Assembly (NCBI GenBank): GCA_017938145.1
Contig: JAGBCB010000021.1
Span: forward strand, 48,794-112,793
Reading direction: 5' to 3'
DNA from: Lachnospiraceae bacterium
GTDB taxonomy: Bacteria; Bacillota; Clostridia; Lachnospirales; Lachnospiraceae
DNA length: 64,000 bases
Shown: piece by piece, positions 16,666 through 26,661 of the stretch
How positions within the stretch are numbered: the first letter of the stretch is position 1
How the letters are laid out: every line of letters starts with the position of its first letter
Notes under the pieces: model-generated
What the model was told of the DNA's origin: nothing
The model's database searches: none
Seen by the model: only the letters and a program-made list of their open reading frames with translations
Position numbers and translations under genes: made by a program

Positions 16666-19107
16666 TTACGGAATCAGGGATTCAAACTGCTCCACTGCCT
16701 CCCGGTTATACTGCTCATAATCAATTGTCAGCCGTTCCGGAACCTTTCCGGCAAGACAATCCTGCATTCCTTTCAAGATTCCTTCCTTGCTGTTTTCCAT
16801 CAGATATCCGCCGTACTGTTCCATGAACTTACTAGGTCCCACAATCCGGGTGGAAATACATCTTACCCCCAGCATGTCCGCCTCCGCAAGTACCAGACCG
16901 AAACCTTCGTAAAACGAAGGAAGTACAAAATAATCGCACTGCTTTAACAGCGGGAACGGATTGGACATATAATAAATAACAATAATACGCGCAGACGCTT
17001 TGGAAGCTGCCGCTTTTCTTACCGTTGCTTCATATAAATCTCCGTAGCCGCCCAGAATAATCAGACAGGTATTCGGATTTTCTTCATAGATTTTTTCGAA
17101 AGCTTCTATCAGCCGGAAATGTCCTTTTTCTTTGGAAAAACGCCCGATGGTAATAAATTTTTTATCCGAAGAAGCCAGCAGTTTTCTTAAATAGGCTTCT
17201 TCCACATTAAGCAGCGTATCCTCATCAAAAGTCAGTTCCAGCTTTGCTTTTTCCAATACCGAACGATGGTCAATAATATTTTTTACCACGCGGATATTCG
17301 GAGTTTCTGCAGGACTTTTTGCCCGTCTCTTTGCCATTTTTTCGATTCCCGGAATCAGGTCCGGTGTCACCGCAGCTACGGAATCACAATGCAGATAGGC
17401 ACCGGCCAGGGTATCACGGTCTGCGTTTCCCTTAGTACGGATTTCCTGCTCCATGTCATTGTGTACGTAAATGGTACTGCTGCAAGGCATTTGTTCAAAT
17501 AAACGGATAACATCATCCACGTATCCGTTAAACTGGATTACTTTATCAATCCGGCAGCCGCCAAATACGCGGTTTACGTCATGCATTGCCTGCTTTTTCA
17601 AAATAATGCTTTTTTTCGAGTAAGGATAAAACGGCAGCTTACAAAGCAGCGTATCCAACAAAGACAAACTTCTTACGTGGTAAAATCCCATGTAAGATAC
17701 ATTCTCCGGAAGCTTTTTTAAGCTGTTCTGTCTGCCCCGTAAGGTATCCAGCTTATACAAAATAATATAATTAAACTTGGTTCTGTCCAAGGAATTCAAT
17801 AAATTAATCAGGGACGTAGTAATACCGTTCTGTCTGAAATCCCCACCGAAAATTGCTACGTTTTTCTTTCCGTTATCCGCAATCGGACTAATTTCAACCA
17901 ACGGGCTGTCCTCTTCAAAAATAAACTTTGCGCAAATTGCTTTTGCTGCACCCGGCTGTTCTTTTGGGCAGAAAAGCTTTAAGAAACCGGTGTCATCATA
18001 AGTTCTTTCCACTGTCAGTCTGTCTGCCAGTTCCTTTGGTGTTTCTGCCGTCGGAAACGGGAATTCCTCCACCGGCACCGCAAAATTGTTATTGCCCATA
18101 TATATTTTTTTATCATATTGGAATAAAATAATCGGACGGCGCGTCACGGCATAATCCAGCATAATACCGGAATAATCGGTAATCAGACCGTCTACCGCTC
18201 CCATAAATTCATAAGTAGAATAGCCGGAAGGAACCTTTACTACATGGTTCATGCCACCCCAGTCAATTAAATCTGCCATTTCTTTCTGGACCTTGGCATA
18301 GACTCTCTGATTGTCAGAAAGCAACTTATCCAGCTTCCACAGCTGTTCAATCATTTGCTCTCTCTGGGCCTTCAAAGTAATATTATCCTCTTCCACTCGG
18401 CGGACCGGGGAATAGAAATAGGTTTGAATGCCTTCCATATCATGCTTTTTTCTGATTTGGCTGCGTTTTTCCTCATCAAACAAAATTTCATTTCTCGGAT
18501 ATCCGCTGATAAGAGCCTTGGAAGTGGATACATTTTCCAGCATATAGTCACGCTGTACCTGCTCTTTTGCAAATTCGTTGGCAAAGAAAATATAGTCCGC
18601 CGCAAAGAAATTTCTTTGCTGGTTACCTATCATTCCAAAACCCTTCTTTTTGCTTTTTCCGGTAGCACGAATCGGCGTCACGTCCCAAAGCTTCATATAC
18701 TTCTGACCGTCACGTTTAATAAAAACCGCAGGGAACTCACTGTCATTGAGCAGGAATCCGGCCGTAGCAAGACGGAGGTAGTACTCCTCGCTTTCCCGGA
18801 GTATTACTTGTGCATTCTTCATATTGTGTCTGCTTATGAATTTTTCGCGCTTTTCCCGGTCATCCTCCGTTACCGCAATATAAATCCGGAACTCCCGGTA
18901 CTTTGGATCTGAGGTCAGTTCCTTAAGCAGGCCGATTAAATTCCATTCCAGTTCTTTACCCATTTTGGATTCCAGTAAAATCACGTGTTCCTCCACCGGC
19001 AGGGTTTCAATATATTTGAAATATTTTTTTAATCGAAAATAGCCAGGCCCTACTTTCCTCCTGGCATTTTGATACTCTTTACTGATTCTGTTAAAAAACT
19101 TTTGCAC
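16666..19107 (-). CDS. TagF-like/GT4 fusion with degenerate glycerophosphotransferase domain (paralogue 3)
   Basis: The 813-residue protein has the same architecture, but its N-terminal domain has lost the key motifs: WHGTPLK is WDVTPIR (141-147), PTWRG is SPVRRVE, and KLHP is KVQK (272-275); only ITDYSGIMLDYA remains. The C-terminal GT4 domain is intact (TIGRFSKEKGHFRLIEAFEK, LPSFYEGFGLVLAEADMLG). I infer a glycosyltransferase with a catalytically dead, perhaps polymer-binding, N-terminal domain. It is the gene next to tagD in the same leftward operon. Confidence 0.8.
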   Translation of the reverse strand: MQKFFNRISKEYQNARRKVGPGYFRLKKYFKYIETLPVEEHVILLESKMGKELEWNLIGLLKELTSDPKYREFRIYIAVTEDDREKREKFISRHNMKNAQVILRESEEYYLRLATAGFLLNDSEFPAVFIKRDGQKYMKLWDVTPIRATGKSKKKGFGMIGNQQRNFFAADYIFFANEFAKEQVQRDYMLENVSTSKALISGYPRNEILFDEEKRSQIRKKHDMEGIQTYFYSPVRRVEEDNITLKAQREQMIEQLWKLDKLLSDNQRVYAKVQKEMADLIDWGGMNHVVKVPSGYSTYEFMGAVDGLITDYSGIMLDYAVTRRPIILFQYDKKIYMGNNNFAVPVEEFPFPTAETPKELADRLTVERTYDDTGFLKLFCPKEQPGAAKAICAKFIFEEDSPLVEISPIADNGKKNVAIFGGDFRQNGITTSLINLLNSLDRTKFNYIILYKLDTLRGRQNSLKKLPENVSYMGFYHVRSLSLLDTLLCKLPFYPYSKKSIILKKQAMHDVNRVFGGCRIDKVIQFNGYVDDVIRLFEQMPCSSTIYVHNDMEQEIRTKGNADRDTLAGAYLHCDSVAAVTPDLIPGIEKMAKRRAKSPAETPNIRVVKNIIDHRSVLEKAKLELTFDEDTLLNVEEAYLRKLLASSDKKFITIGRFSKEKGHFRLIEAFEKIYEENPNTCLIILGGYGDLYEATVRKAAASKASARIIVIYYMSNPFPLLKQCDYFVLPSFYEGFGLVLAEADMLGVRCISTRIVGPSKFMEQYGGYLMENSKEGILKGMQDCLAGKVPERLTIDYEQYNREAVEQFESLIP

Positions 19108-19124
19108 AAGAAACCTCCCGCAGA

Positions 19125-19511
19125 TTACTTATGTAAATCATCCTTAATCTGTGTTGTGGATATGCCCTCTGTACGGGGCAGATAAACAACCTCACAATAC
19201 TCTTTCAGGAAGTCAAACTTTCCTTCCCAGTCATTACCCATAACAAAAATATCTACCTGATTATCCACCACATCAGAAATCTTTTGTTCCCAACAGGTTT
19301 CCGGAATTACTTCATCCACATAGCGGATAGCCTCTAATATAGTTTTTCTGTTTTCATAAGAATAATACGCCTCTTTGTGCTTGCCCCGGTTAAATTCATC
19401 GGTAGAAAGAACTACGATTAAATAATCTCCCAGTGCCTTGGCACGGCGCAGTAAATTTATATGTCCAACATGCAGTAAATCAAATGTTCCGTATGTGATT
19501 ACTTTTTTCAT
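19125..19511 (-). CDS. tagD: Glycerol-3-phosphate cytidylyltransferase
   Basis: This 128-residue protein is a complete TagD/GCT family member: the nucleotidyltransferase HxGH motif is in TYGTFDLLHVGHINLL and the RTEGISTTQI motif is near the C-terminus. It makes CDP-glycerol from CTP and sn-glycerol 3-phosphate, the donor for the three downstream glycerophosphotransferase-type proteins. It is the first gene of that leftward operon (13-base gap) and has a sigma-A-type promoter in the divergent region shared with parE. Confidence 0.94.
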   Translation of the reverse strand: MKKVITYGTFDLLHVGHINLLRRAKALGDYLIVVLSTDEFNRGKHKEAYYSYENRKTILEAIRYVDEVIPETCWEQKISDVVDNQVDIFVMGNDWEGKFDFLKEYCEVVYLPRTEGISTTQIKDDLHK

Positions 19512-19541
19512 GCTTATAACCTCCCAGACTTACTCTATCAT

Positions 19542-19570
19542 ATTATATCGTTCTTTCGGGCATTATGCAA
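19542..19570 (-). promoter_or_regulatory. Sigma-A promoter of tagD operon
   Basis: Minus strand TTGCAT, 17-base spacer, TATAAT, 30 bases upstream of the tagD start. Confidence 0.65.
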
Positions 19571-19615
19571 GCAGAAACCTTAGGAAAATTCTGCACTTTT
19601 TCAAGGTTCCCGCTA

Positions 19616-19645
19616 TTGAAAAATTACCAGAAAATGTGCTATACT
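19616..19645 (+). promoter_or_regulatory. Sigma-A promoter of parE-parC
   Basis: TTGAAA, 18-base spacer, TATACT, about 60 bases upstream of the parE ATG. Confidence 0.6.
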
Positions 19646-19704
19646 AAAGATTAGTGACAAGATATTGAGGAACGACAAAAAGAAACTGTTTTAGGAGGAT
19701 TATA

Positions 19705-21654
19705 ATGGAACAATATACTGGCAGCCAGATTGTGGTACTGGAAGGTCTGGAAGCGGTGCGTAAGCGTCCGGGTATGTACATCGGAAGCACCGGTTCCAGA
19801 GGTCTGCACCACTTAATCTGGGAAATATTAGATAACGGTATTGATGAACACCTGGCGGGATTTTGTAACCGCATCGACATCGTGCTGCAAAAGGACGGCG
19901 GTATCTCCATTACCGACCACGGCCGCGGCGTCCCGGTAGATATCCATCCAACCAAGGGTATTCCTACCGTCCGCGTAGTTTACACCATCCTGCATGCCGG
20001 CGGTAAGTTCAGCAGCAGCGTTTATAAGGTCTCCGGCGGTCTGCACGGCGTAGGTGCTTCCGTTGTAAATGCCCTTTCCACAAAAATGATGGTAGAAGTC
20101 CGGAAAGACGGCAAAATCTACCGCGATACCTACGAAAACGGCGGTCACCCAACTACCGAACTGGAAAAAGGCCTGCTTCCTGTTGTGGGCAAGTGCACCA
20201 AGGCCGACACCGGCACCAAAGTTGTGTTCTATCCGGACCCAACCATTTTTGAAACCGTAGAGTTTAAACCGGATATCATTACCAAGCGTTTAAAAGAATC
20301 CGCATATTTAAACAAGGGGCTGACCCTGAATTTTAAAGACGAAAAGAACGGAACAGAAACCGTCTTCTATGAGGAAGAGGGAATTAAGAGCTTTGTTTCC
20401 CACATTACAAAAACATCCATGAAGGATTCCGAAAATACAAAATTACTTATTCCGGAACCGGTCTATGTGGAAGGAACCAGCGGCGACATTGAGGTCGAAG
20501 TCGCCTTTACCTACACCAATACTTACCAGGAGCAGATTAACTCCTACTGTAACCGCATCAACGTAGTTGACGGCGGTACCCTGGTTACAGGTTTCAAGAA
20601 CGCCCTGACCCGTATCATGAATAAATACGCCAGAGAGCTTGGCATCTTAAAAGATAAGGATGAAAACTTCGATGGTAAGGACATCCGTAACGGTCTCATT
20701 GCCATTGTTTCTATCAAACATCCGGACCCACAGTTCGAAGGCCAGACCAAAACAAAGCTTGGCAACACTGATGCCAAGAGTGCTGTAGACGACGTATTTG
20801 CCGCAGAGGTTACCCGTTACTTTGATAAAAACATCGAAGAACTCCGGGCAATCCTCGACAACACCATGAAGTCCTACAACGCACGTAAAGCCGGCGACAA
20901 AGCACGCAACGCCATTTTAAAACAGTTAAACGACGTAGACACCCGAAGTAAACTCGCCTCCTGCTCCTCCAAAAAGCCGGAAGAATGCGAAATTTACATC
21001 GTCGAGGGTGATTCCGCCGGCGGTACCGTAAAAACCGCAAGAAACCGTAAAACCCAGGCTGTGCTTCCTCTGCGCGGTAAAATCTTAAACGTAGAAAAGG
21101 CCGCCCTTGAAAAAATATTGGTAAATAACGAAATCAAAACCATGATTGCATCCTTCGGCTGCGGCATCGGCGACGATTTCGATATTACCAAGTTACGTTA
21201 CCACAAAATTATCATCCTGACCGATGCGGACGTGGATGGTGCCCATATCAGCACCCTGCTCCTCACCTTCTTCTACCGCTTCATGCCGGAGCTCATCATG
21301 GAAGGAAAGGTATTCCGCGGTCTGCCGCCTCTCTACAAAGTAGATTACGAAGTAGCAGGCAAAACCAAGAAGACAAAACAGTCCAAATACTTATTTAACG
21401 ACTTTGAGTTGGAAAAGTTCCGTAAAGAAGGCCACAAGATTTTAGCTCTCCAGCGTTACAAAGGTCTTGGTGAAATGGACGCAGACCAGCTTTGGGAGAC
21501 CACATTAAATCCGGAAACCCGCATTTTAGCCCAGGTTTCCATTTCCGACACCGTAGAGGCCGACGAAGTAACCTCCCTGCTTATGGGCAGTGCGGTTCCT
21601 CCAAGACGTGCCTTTATTGTAGAAGAAGCTAAGTACGCAAAATTGGATGTTTAA
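19705..21654 (+). CDS. parE: Type IIA topoisomerase ATPase subunit (ParE/GyrB family)
   Basis: The 649-residue protein has the GHKL ATPase motifs (EILDNGIDEHLAG, ITDHGRGVPVDIHP, GGLHGVGASVVNAL) and the TOPRIM motifs (EGDSAGG, ILTDADVDGAHI), ending in the expected KLDV-type tail. With the next gene it forms an ATP-dependent DNA strand-passing enzyme. I prefer topoisomerase IV over gyrase because the pair is isolated from dnaA-recF and the partner lacks a clear GyrA box, but this cannot be settled from one window. TAGGAGG lies seven bases before the ATG. Confidence 0.85.
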   Translation: MEQYTGSQIVVLEGLEAVRKRPGMYIGSTGSRGLHHLIWEILDNGIDEHLAGFCNRIDIVLQKDGGISITDHGRGVPVDIHPTKGIPTVRVVYTILHAGGKFSSSVYKVSGGLHGVGASVVNALSTKMMVEVRKDGKIYRDTYENGGHPTTELEKGLLPVVGKCTKADTGTKVVFYPDPTIFETVEFKPDIITKRLKESAYLNKGLTLNFKDEKNGTETVFYEEEGIKSFVSHITKTSMKDSENTKLLIPEPVYVEGTSGDIEVEVAFTYTNTYQEQINSYCNRINVVDGGTLVTGFKNALTRIMNKYARELGILKDKDENFDGKDIRNGLIAIVSIKHPDPQFEGQTKTKLGNTDAKSAVDDVFAAEVTRYFDKNIEELRAILDNTMKSYNARKAGDKARNAILKQLNDVDTRSKLASCSSKKPEECEIYIVEGDSAGGTVKTARNRKTQAVLPLRGKILNVEKAALEKILVNNEIKTMIASFGCGIGDDFDITKLRYHKIIILTDADVDGAHISTLLLTFFYRFMPELIMEGKVFRGLPPLYKVDYEVAGKTKKTKQSKYLFNDFELEKFRKEGHKILALQRYKGLGEMDADQLWETTLNPETRILAQVSISDTVEADEVTSLLMGSAVPPRRAFIVEEAKYAKLDV

Positions 21655-21673
21655 TTAGAAGTGGAGATATATC

Positions 21674-23920
21674 ATGAAAACAACAACTACCGAAAACCTG
21701 ATTCAGCTGGATTTTGCGGAGGAAATGAAAACCTCCTTCCGTGACTATGCGGTCAGTGTTATCGTGGACCGTGCCCTGCCGGACGTAAGAGACGGCCTCA
21801 AGCCGGTTCAGCGAAGAATATTATATGCCATGACCGAACTTGGTCTGGACCCGAAAAAACCACACAGAAAGAGTGCCCGTATTGTCGGTGATACCATGGG
21901 TAAATACCACCCGCACGGTGACTCTTCCATTTACGATGCCCTGGTACACATGTCCGAGGACTACTCCCTTTCCATTCCGTTAATTGACGGCCACGGAAAC
22001 TTCGGTTCCTTAGACGGTGACCCGGCGGCTGCCATGCGATACACCGAAGCCCGTCTTTCCGAAGGTGCCATGACTATGCTCGACCATTTGGAAAAGGGTT
22101 TAGTAGACTTTGTCCCAAACTTTGATAACAGTGAAAAAGAGCCGACCGTACTTCCGGCCATGCTTCCAAACCTGCTTATCAACGGTACCACCGGTATTGC
22201 GGTAGGTATGGTAACCAACATTCCGCCTCACAATCCGGGAGAAGTCATTGACGGTGCCATTGCCTTTATCGACAACCCGGACATTTCCTTAGAAGAGCTG
22301 ATGACTTACATTCCGGGACCGGATTTTCCAACCGGCGGTATGATTACCAACGCCGAGGTGCTTCCTGCCCTCTACGCCACCGGCGAAGGCAAATTAAAAG
22401 TCCGTGCCAAAGCCCATATCGAAAACGGCGACTACGGCAAAAAGAACATTGTCATCACCGAAATCCCGTATACCAGCGCAGGTAACAAAACCCGTCTGGT
22501 AGAAACCATCGTAGACTTAATGAAGGACAAGGTCTTCGAAGAAATCAACGATGTAAGAGACGAATCCTCCAAGGACGTCCGCATTGTTATCGAAGTAAAG
22601 AAAGACCGTGACGCAGACAACCTGCTCAACGGTTTATATAAGAAAACCGGTCTGGAAGATACCTACTCCGTAAACATGCTGGCGGTAAAAGACCAGCAGC
22701 CGATTGTATTTAACTTAAAGTCCATGCTGGCTGAGTTTGTGGAGTTCCAGGAAATCCTCTACACCAAAGAATACCAGCACATGCTTTCCAAGGCAAATGA
22801 CCGTTTGGAAATCGTAGGCGGTTTAATCCGCGCCACCGACATCATCGATTTAATCATCGAGATTTTACGAGGCAGTACTTCCGTAAAACAGGCCAAAGGC
22901 TGCTTAATGACAGGTGACACCACCGATATCAAATTTAAGTCCGAAGCTTCCAAAAAGCAGGCTTCCACGCTGGACTTTTCCGAGCGTCAGGCGGATGCCA
23001 TTCTGGCAATGCCACTCAGCAAATTAATCGGACTGGAACTGATGAAGCTGCATGAAGAAAGCGATACTTTGCTTAAAAATATCGAAACCTACAAAAAGGT
23101 GCTGGGTTCCATGAAAGAGCTCCACAAGGTTATCAAGAAACAGTTGCAGGAATTCCGCAAGAAATTCGACCAGCCTCGCCGCACCGAAATCAGCCAGGTG
23201 GCTACGTTCAACTATGTGGTAGAAGAAAAGATCGAAGATATTTACGTACTTATCGACAAATTCGGTTACACTAAGTCCTGTGAGGCTTCCATTATTGCAA
23301 AGCAGGGTGAAGAAGTCCTGAAAGACTTCCCGAACACCGTCAAGATGAAGAACACGGACAAGCTCTGCGTCTTCACCGCCGAAGGTAACATGTATCAGGT
23401 AAAGGCTTCCGCCATTCCTAAGGGAAGACCAAAGGATAAGGGTGTTCTTATTCACACTTTATGTAAGGTTGGTAAGGAAGATATCATTGCTTACATGTGT
23501 TTTGAAGACCTGTTCGAGTCCCAGCTGCTCTTTGTAACCAAGTCCGGTTACATCAAACTGGTATCCGGTATCGAATTCGATACCAACCGAAGCGTAGTAA
23601 CCACCACCAAACTGGAGGACGGCGACTTAGTTGTTGGTTTAACCCAGCTCTCCGCTATGGATGTGCTCTCCTGCACCCAGAAGGTAATCCTTTATACCAA
23701 TGCGGGATTATCCCTCGGATTCCCTCTGGAGGAGGTTCCGGAGCTTAAGAAAGTGAGCCGTGGCGTTAAGGCTATCTCCCTTGATAAAAATGATTTTGTT
23801 GCTTACGCCACCAGCGTTGGTCCGTACGACGAATTCTTTACTTACCGCGGAAAGGAATATTCCGCAAAGAAGGTAAGAAACCGTAAGCGAGGGGCTAAGG
23901 GCCAGAAGGCAACATTGTAA
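21674..23920 (+). CDS. parC: Type IIA topoisomerase cleavage subunit (ParC/GyrA family)
   Basis: This 748-residue protein carries the DNA-cleaving core: [17 protein letters not shown], with Ser and Asp at the two positions usually altered in quinolone resistance, and the catalytic tyrosine in [12 protein letters not shown]. The C-terminal beta-pinwheel follows from about residue 500. A basic RKRGAKGQ sits at the extreme C-terminus, reminiscent of but not equal to the GyrA box, and at an unusual place. It starts 19 bases after parE and ends in a strong terminator. Confidence 0.85.
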   Translation: MKTTTTENLIQLDFAEEMKTSFRDYAVSVIVDRALPDVRDGLKPVQRRILYAMTELGLDPKKPHRKSARIVGDTMGKYHPHGDSSIYDALVHMSEDYSLSIPLIDGHGNFGSLDGDPAAAMRYTEARLSEGAMTMLDHLEKGLVDFVPNFDNSEKEPTVLPAMLPNLLINGTTGIAVGMVTNIPPHNPGEVIDGAIAFIDNPDISLEELMTYIPGPDFPTGGMITNAEVLPALYATGEGKLKVRAKAHIENGDYGKKNIVITEIPYTSAGNKTRLVETIVDLMKDKVFEEINDVRDESSKDVRIVIEVKKDRDADNLLNGLYKKTGLEDTYSVNMLAVKDQQPIVFNLKSMLAEFVEFQEILYTKEYQHMLSKANDRLEIVGGLIRATDIIDLIIEILRGSTSVKQAKGCLMTGDTTDIKFKSEASKKQASTLDFSERQADAILAMPLSKLIGLELMKLHEESDTLLKNIETYKKVLGSMKELHKVIKKQLQEFRKKFDQPRRTEISQVATFNYVVEEKIEDIYVLIDKFGYTKSCEASIIAKQGEEVLKDFPNTVKMKNTDKLCVFTAEGNMYQVKASAIPKGRPKDKGVLIHTLCKVGKEDIIAYMCFEDLFESQLLFVTKSGYIKLVSGIEFDTNRSVVTTTKLEDGDLVVGLTQLSAMDVLSCTQKVILYTNAGLSLGFPLEEVPELKKVSRGVKAISLDKNDFVAYATSVGPYDEFFTYRGKEYSAKKVRNRKRGAKGQKATL

Positions 23921-24014
23921 AAAAAAACCATATCCACATCCAGAACGTCAGCGTAGCGGTTCTGGAGTGGATATGGTTTTTTATATCTGACGTTCTGTGC
24001 ACGGATATGGTTTT
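23921..24014. terminator. Bidirectional terminator with two alternative right arms
   Basis: The left arm (23927-23951, ACCATATCC then CAGAACGTCAG) can pair with a near arm (GTTCTGG...GTGGATATGGT, ending 23977, followed by TTTTTT) or with a far arm (CTGACGTTCTG 23987-23997, then GGATATGG 24003-24010, followed by TTTTCTTTTT). On the minus strand the hairpin is followed by eight or more T. It separates the convergent parC and transporter genes. Confidence 0.85.
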
Positions 24015-24018
24015 CTTT

Positions 24019-25125
24019 TTACAAATTTGTCTGAACCAAATAAAGTACAACTAAAAACAGTACATTCAAGCCGGTAAACATTGCAATGTATTTCCCCATC
24101 TTCTCCGGCTGACGCTTCTTAAACTCAGTTAATGTAATTAAACTTGCTAAAGAAGCAATCGGAGTACCGAGACCACCGATATTTACTGCCGGAAGCAGGC
24201 TGGCATAATCCATGGTAAAATGGGACAACAGCACTGCACTCGGTACATTACTGATACACTGGCAGGATAAAATACCAAAGAGTACTGTATTCTTTGGAAG
24301 CAGTGTAGAAAACAACTCGTTTACCGCCGGAATTCTGGCTGCGTTTCCGCTGAATACAAAGAACACGCAAAATGTTAAAAGCAGCGGATAATTTACTTCC
24401 TTCAAGGCTGCCCTATCAAAGTATAAAAGTGCAAGCACTACCACTGCAGTTCCTAAAGCATACGGTACCACGCGGAATACAATCAAAATACTAAAAACAA
24501 ATAATGCCGCATAAATCAACGTTCTCTGTTTATCCAGCACGTACCCCTCATCTCGCTTCAAAGCAAGCGGGATTGGCTTTACAAACAAGCAAATGGCAAG
24601 AATCATCAGAGTCGACATGAAAAAGCTAGGAAACATAATCTGCATAAATTCCACCGTGCCAATCTGATAGTGGGCATATAAATACAGGTTCTGCGGATTA
24701 CCGAAAGGAGTTAACATACCGCCTAAGTTTGCGGCAATATTCTGCATAATAAAAGTAAATGCCATAGCCTGCTTATTATCCGTTTTATGCAGGACAAAAT
24801 ATCCTAACGGAAGGAAAGTCAACAGTGCCATATCATTTGCAAGAACCATGGAACCAAGAAAAGTGATGAACACCAAAGCAATTACAGCACTTCTTAAATT
24901 AGCAAGCTTTAGAATAATACTTTTACTTAAAATTTCAAACACATGAATGTGGCTGAAGGCGCTTACCACTGCCAACGTACAAAACAGTGTTGCCAAGGTC
25001 TGCAAATTAAAATAGTCCAAATATTCACCGTCTACCGGCACAAACACACAAGTGATTAGCATAGCCACAATAGCCACACAAAGCACCGGCTGATCCTTTA
25101 CTACTCTTACTACCTGATGTCTCAT
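24019..25125 (-). CDS. Ion transporter superfamily permease (SLC13/CitMHS/ArsB-like)
   Basis: The 368-residue protein is nearly all hydrophobic, with about 10 predicted membrane segments and the superfamily signature region MQNIAANLGGMLTPFGNPQN, a re-entrant loop pattern shared by SLC13, citrate and ArsB-type carriers. A second similar loop is CISNVPSAVLLSHF. It probably moves an anion or dicarboxylate across the cytoplasmic membrane; the substrate cannot be read. It is shorter than many members (about 400-430). It is a single gene between two terminators. Confidence 0.75.
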   Translation of the reverse strand: MRHQVVRVVKDQPVLCVAIVAMLITCVFVPVDGEYLDYFNLQTLATLFCTLAVVSAFSHIHVFEILSKSIILKLANLRSAVIALVFITFLGSMVLANDMALLTFLPLGYFVLHKTDNKQAMAFTFIMQNIAANLGGMLTPFGNPQNLYLYAHYQIGTVEFMQIMFPSFFMSTLMILAICLFVKPIPLALKRDEGYVLDKQRTLIYAALFVFSILIVFRVVPYALGTAVVVLALLYFDRAALKEVNYPLLLTFCVFFVFSGNAARIPAVNELFSTLLPKNTVLFGILSCQCISNVPSAVLLSHFTMDYASLLPAVNIGGLGTPIASLASLITLTEFKKRQPEKMGKYIAMFTGLNVLFLVVLYLVQTNL

Positions 25126-25198
25126 TTCTCCCTAACTCCCTAAGTTATGTATTTTCTGTATCATTCCCAATATATGCGTTCTTCCTTTTCTTATACAA

Positions 25199-25239
25199 AA
25201 ACGCCCGCAACGGTGCAAATTGTACCACTGCGGACGTTT
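25199..25239 (-). terminator. Terminator of the ABC exporter operon
   Basis: Minus strand AACGTCCGCA...TGCGGGCGTTTTTGT is a stable hairpin (AACG-CCGCA-GGT arms with small mismatches) followed by five T, 70 bases after the last permease stop. Confidence 0.75.
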
Positions 25240-25311
25240 CAGGTCAATTCGTTATTTCACTAATTTTTCAACCAATTTTGAAAAGATTTTATGCATTTTA
25301 CCAATGGCAGG

Positions 25312-26661
25312 TTAATTCTTGTTCTTTAAGATGCCAATCAGGTTCTTTAAGGTTACCTTTTCTCCAGTATAGAGCACCAGACCCTTATAAATTCTGCCGG
25401 ACAGCATAATAATGAGCACGGAGAACACCAACAGAATAACCGTAGAAATAATACCCTGACCAATGCCTATTGCACCGGTAAGTAAATCCACCGGTACGCA
25501 GAACGGAATAGTAAACGGAATATTTCTAGCCACAACCAACAGACTTTCCTTTTCCATAAGTGTACCAAAATAGCACACAAGCCAGCTGACGATAATCGGA
25601 AGAGTAAAGATACTCTGGGTATTGGCTGCTTCCTCCGGACGGCTGACCATGCTTCCTGCCATACCGGAAAGCACACAATAAAACAGGAAACCGCAACAGA
25701 AAGTAACAAGTGCCAAAACAACTGCCATAGGCGACAGGGCACTCTCTCCTATATTTGTACGCATAAATTCAATCACTACCGAAAGACCGCTTTCCGTTCC
25801 CGGATACATAGCCTCGGAAATCATTCCTCCTGCCACAATACCTACAACCAGGGCGGCCACCCAAATAAAGAATTGCTGCATGGCCGTTGCTACAATAGCA
25901 AAAACCTTACCGGTAAGTAAAGCATACGGATGCAGGGAGGTGAGCAGTGTTTCCACCAGCTTGGAGGTTTTTTCCACAGATACACTCTGGTTAATCTGCT
26001 GACCGTATAACAGAAGCAGAAAATACAGTACCAGACCAAAAATAGCAGGAGCAAGATATTGTACCAGGTAAACCACCACATTGGTTTCTTCACCGGCATC
26101 CACCACGGCAATGGACGCCTGCTTGTTAATCATGGAAAGCTGCAGCTCGGAAAGACCGCTCTTTTCGAATCTGGCCTGTTCTACCGCAACTGCAACTAAA
26201 TCAGCCACTTCCTTACCGTCGGATGTATAAAGTTCTTCGGAAGTAGACGGCACAAGCGCCGCTACGGAAATCGTGTTACCTTCCTGCTTTATGACAACAC
26301 CGACTGCTAAACCGCTTTCTTCTTTTGCTGCCTTAGCCCTCAGTTCTTCTTCCGTCAGATTCTCCACCTGTACCAGGGAAAGCTTACTGTAATATTCTTC
26401 CGAAAGTGCCGGAATCCACTCTTCAAACTTCAATTCACCCAAATCAGCCAAGTCCAATACATATGCTGTTTCTACCGTGCAATATTCCGTTTCCTTATTC
26501 TCATCATCTTTATCAGGTGCAGCAGCCGCAATACTGATTATAATTGCTGCAGCCATAAGTAACACCGCCACTAATACGGTAACAAGAATATAGGATTTGG
26601 AACCTGCATTTTGCTTATAGTTAAAGGAAAATACGTCTCTCCAGCCTTTAAAATTCTTCAT
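25312..26661 (-). CDS. ABC-2 type exporter permease (second subunit)
   Basis: This 449-residue permease has an N-terminal membrane helix (residues ~26-47), a ~150-residue extracytoplasmic domain and five or six further helices, the layout of NatB/ABC-2 exporters. Its start overlaps the stop of the first permease (TAATG), showing translational coupling. With the other permease and the ATPase it would form an exporter of the Na+/drug/peptide type; the substrate is unknown. The shared N-terminal pattern (GWRDVFSFNYKQ versus GWKDVFTFTLTQ) shows that the two permeases are paralogues. Confidence 0.85.
   Translation of the reverse strand: MKNFKGWRDVFSFNYKQNAGSKSYILVTVLVAVLLMAAAIIISIAAAAPDKDDENKETEYCTVETAYVLDLADLGELKFEEWIPALSEEYYSKLSLVQVENLTEEELRAKAAKEESGLAVGVVIKQEGNTISVAALVPSTSEELYTSDGKEVADLVAVAVEQARFEKSGLSELQLSMINKQASIAVVDAGEETNVVVYLVQYLAPAIFGLVLYFLLLLYGQQINQSVSVEKTSKLVETLLTSLHPYALLTGKVFAIVATAMQQFFIWVAALVVGIVAGGMISEAMYPGTESGLSVVIEFMRTNIGESALSPMAVVLALVTFCCGFLFYCVLSGMAGSMVSRPEEAANTQSIFTLPIIVSWLVCYFGTLMEKESLLVVARNIPFTIPFCVPVDLLTGAIGIGQGIISTVILLVFSVLIIMLSGRIYKGLVLYTGEKVTLKNLIGILKNKN

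Noticed and set aside
19828-23455. Long open frames antisense to parE and parC
   Set aside because: They mirror strongly conserved coding sequence, have no ribosome sites and no recognisable products.
23848-23910. RKRGAKGQ at the end of the parC product as a true GyrA box
   Set aside because: It lacks the QRRGG core and lies at the extreme C-terminus rather than at the start of the pinwheel, so it does not prove gyrase.
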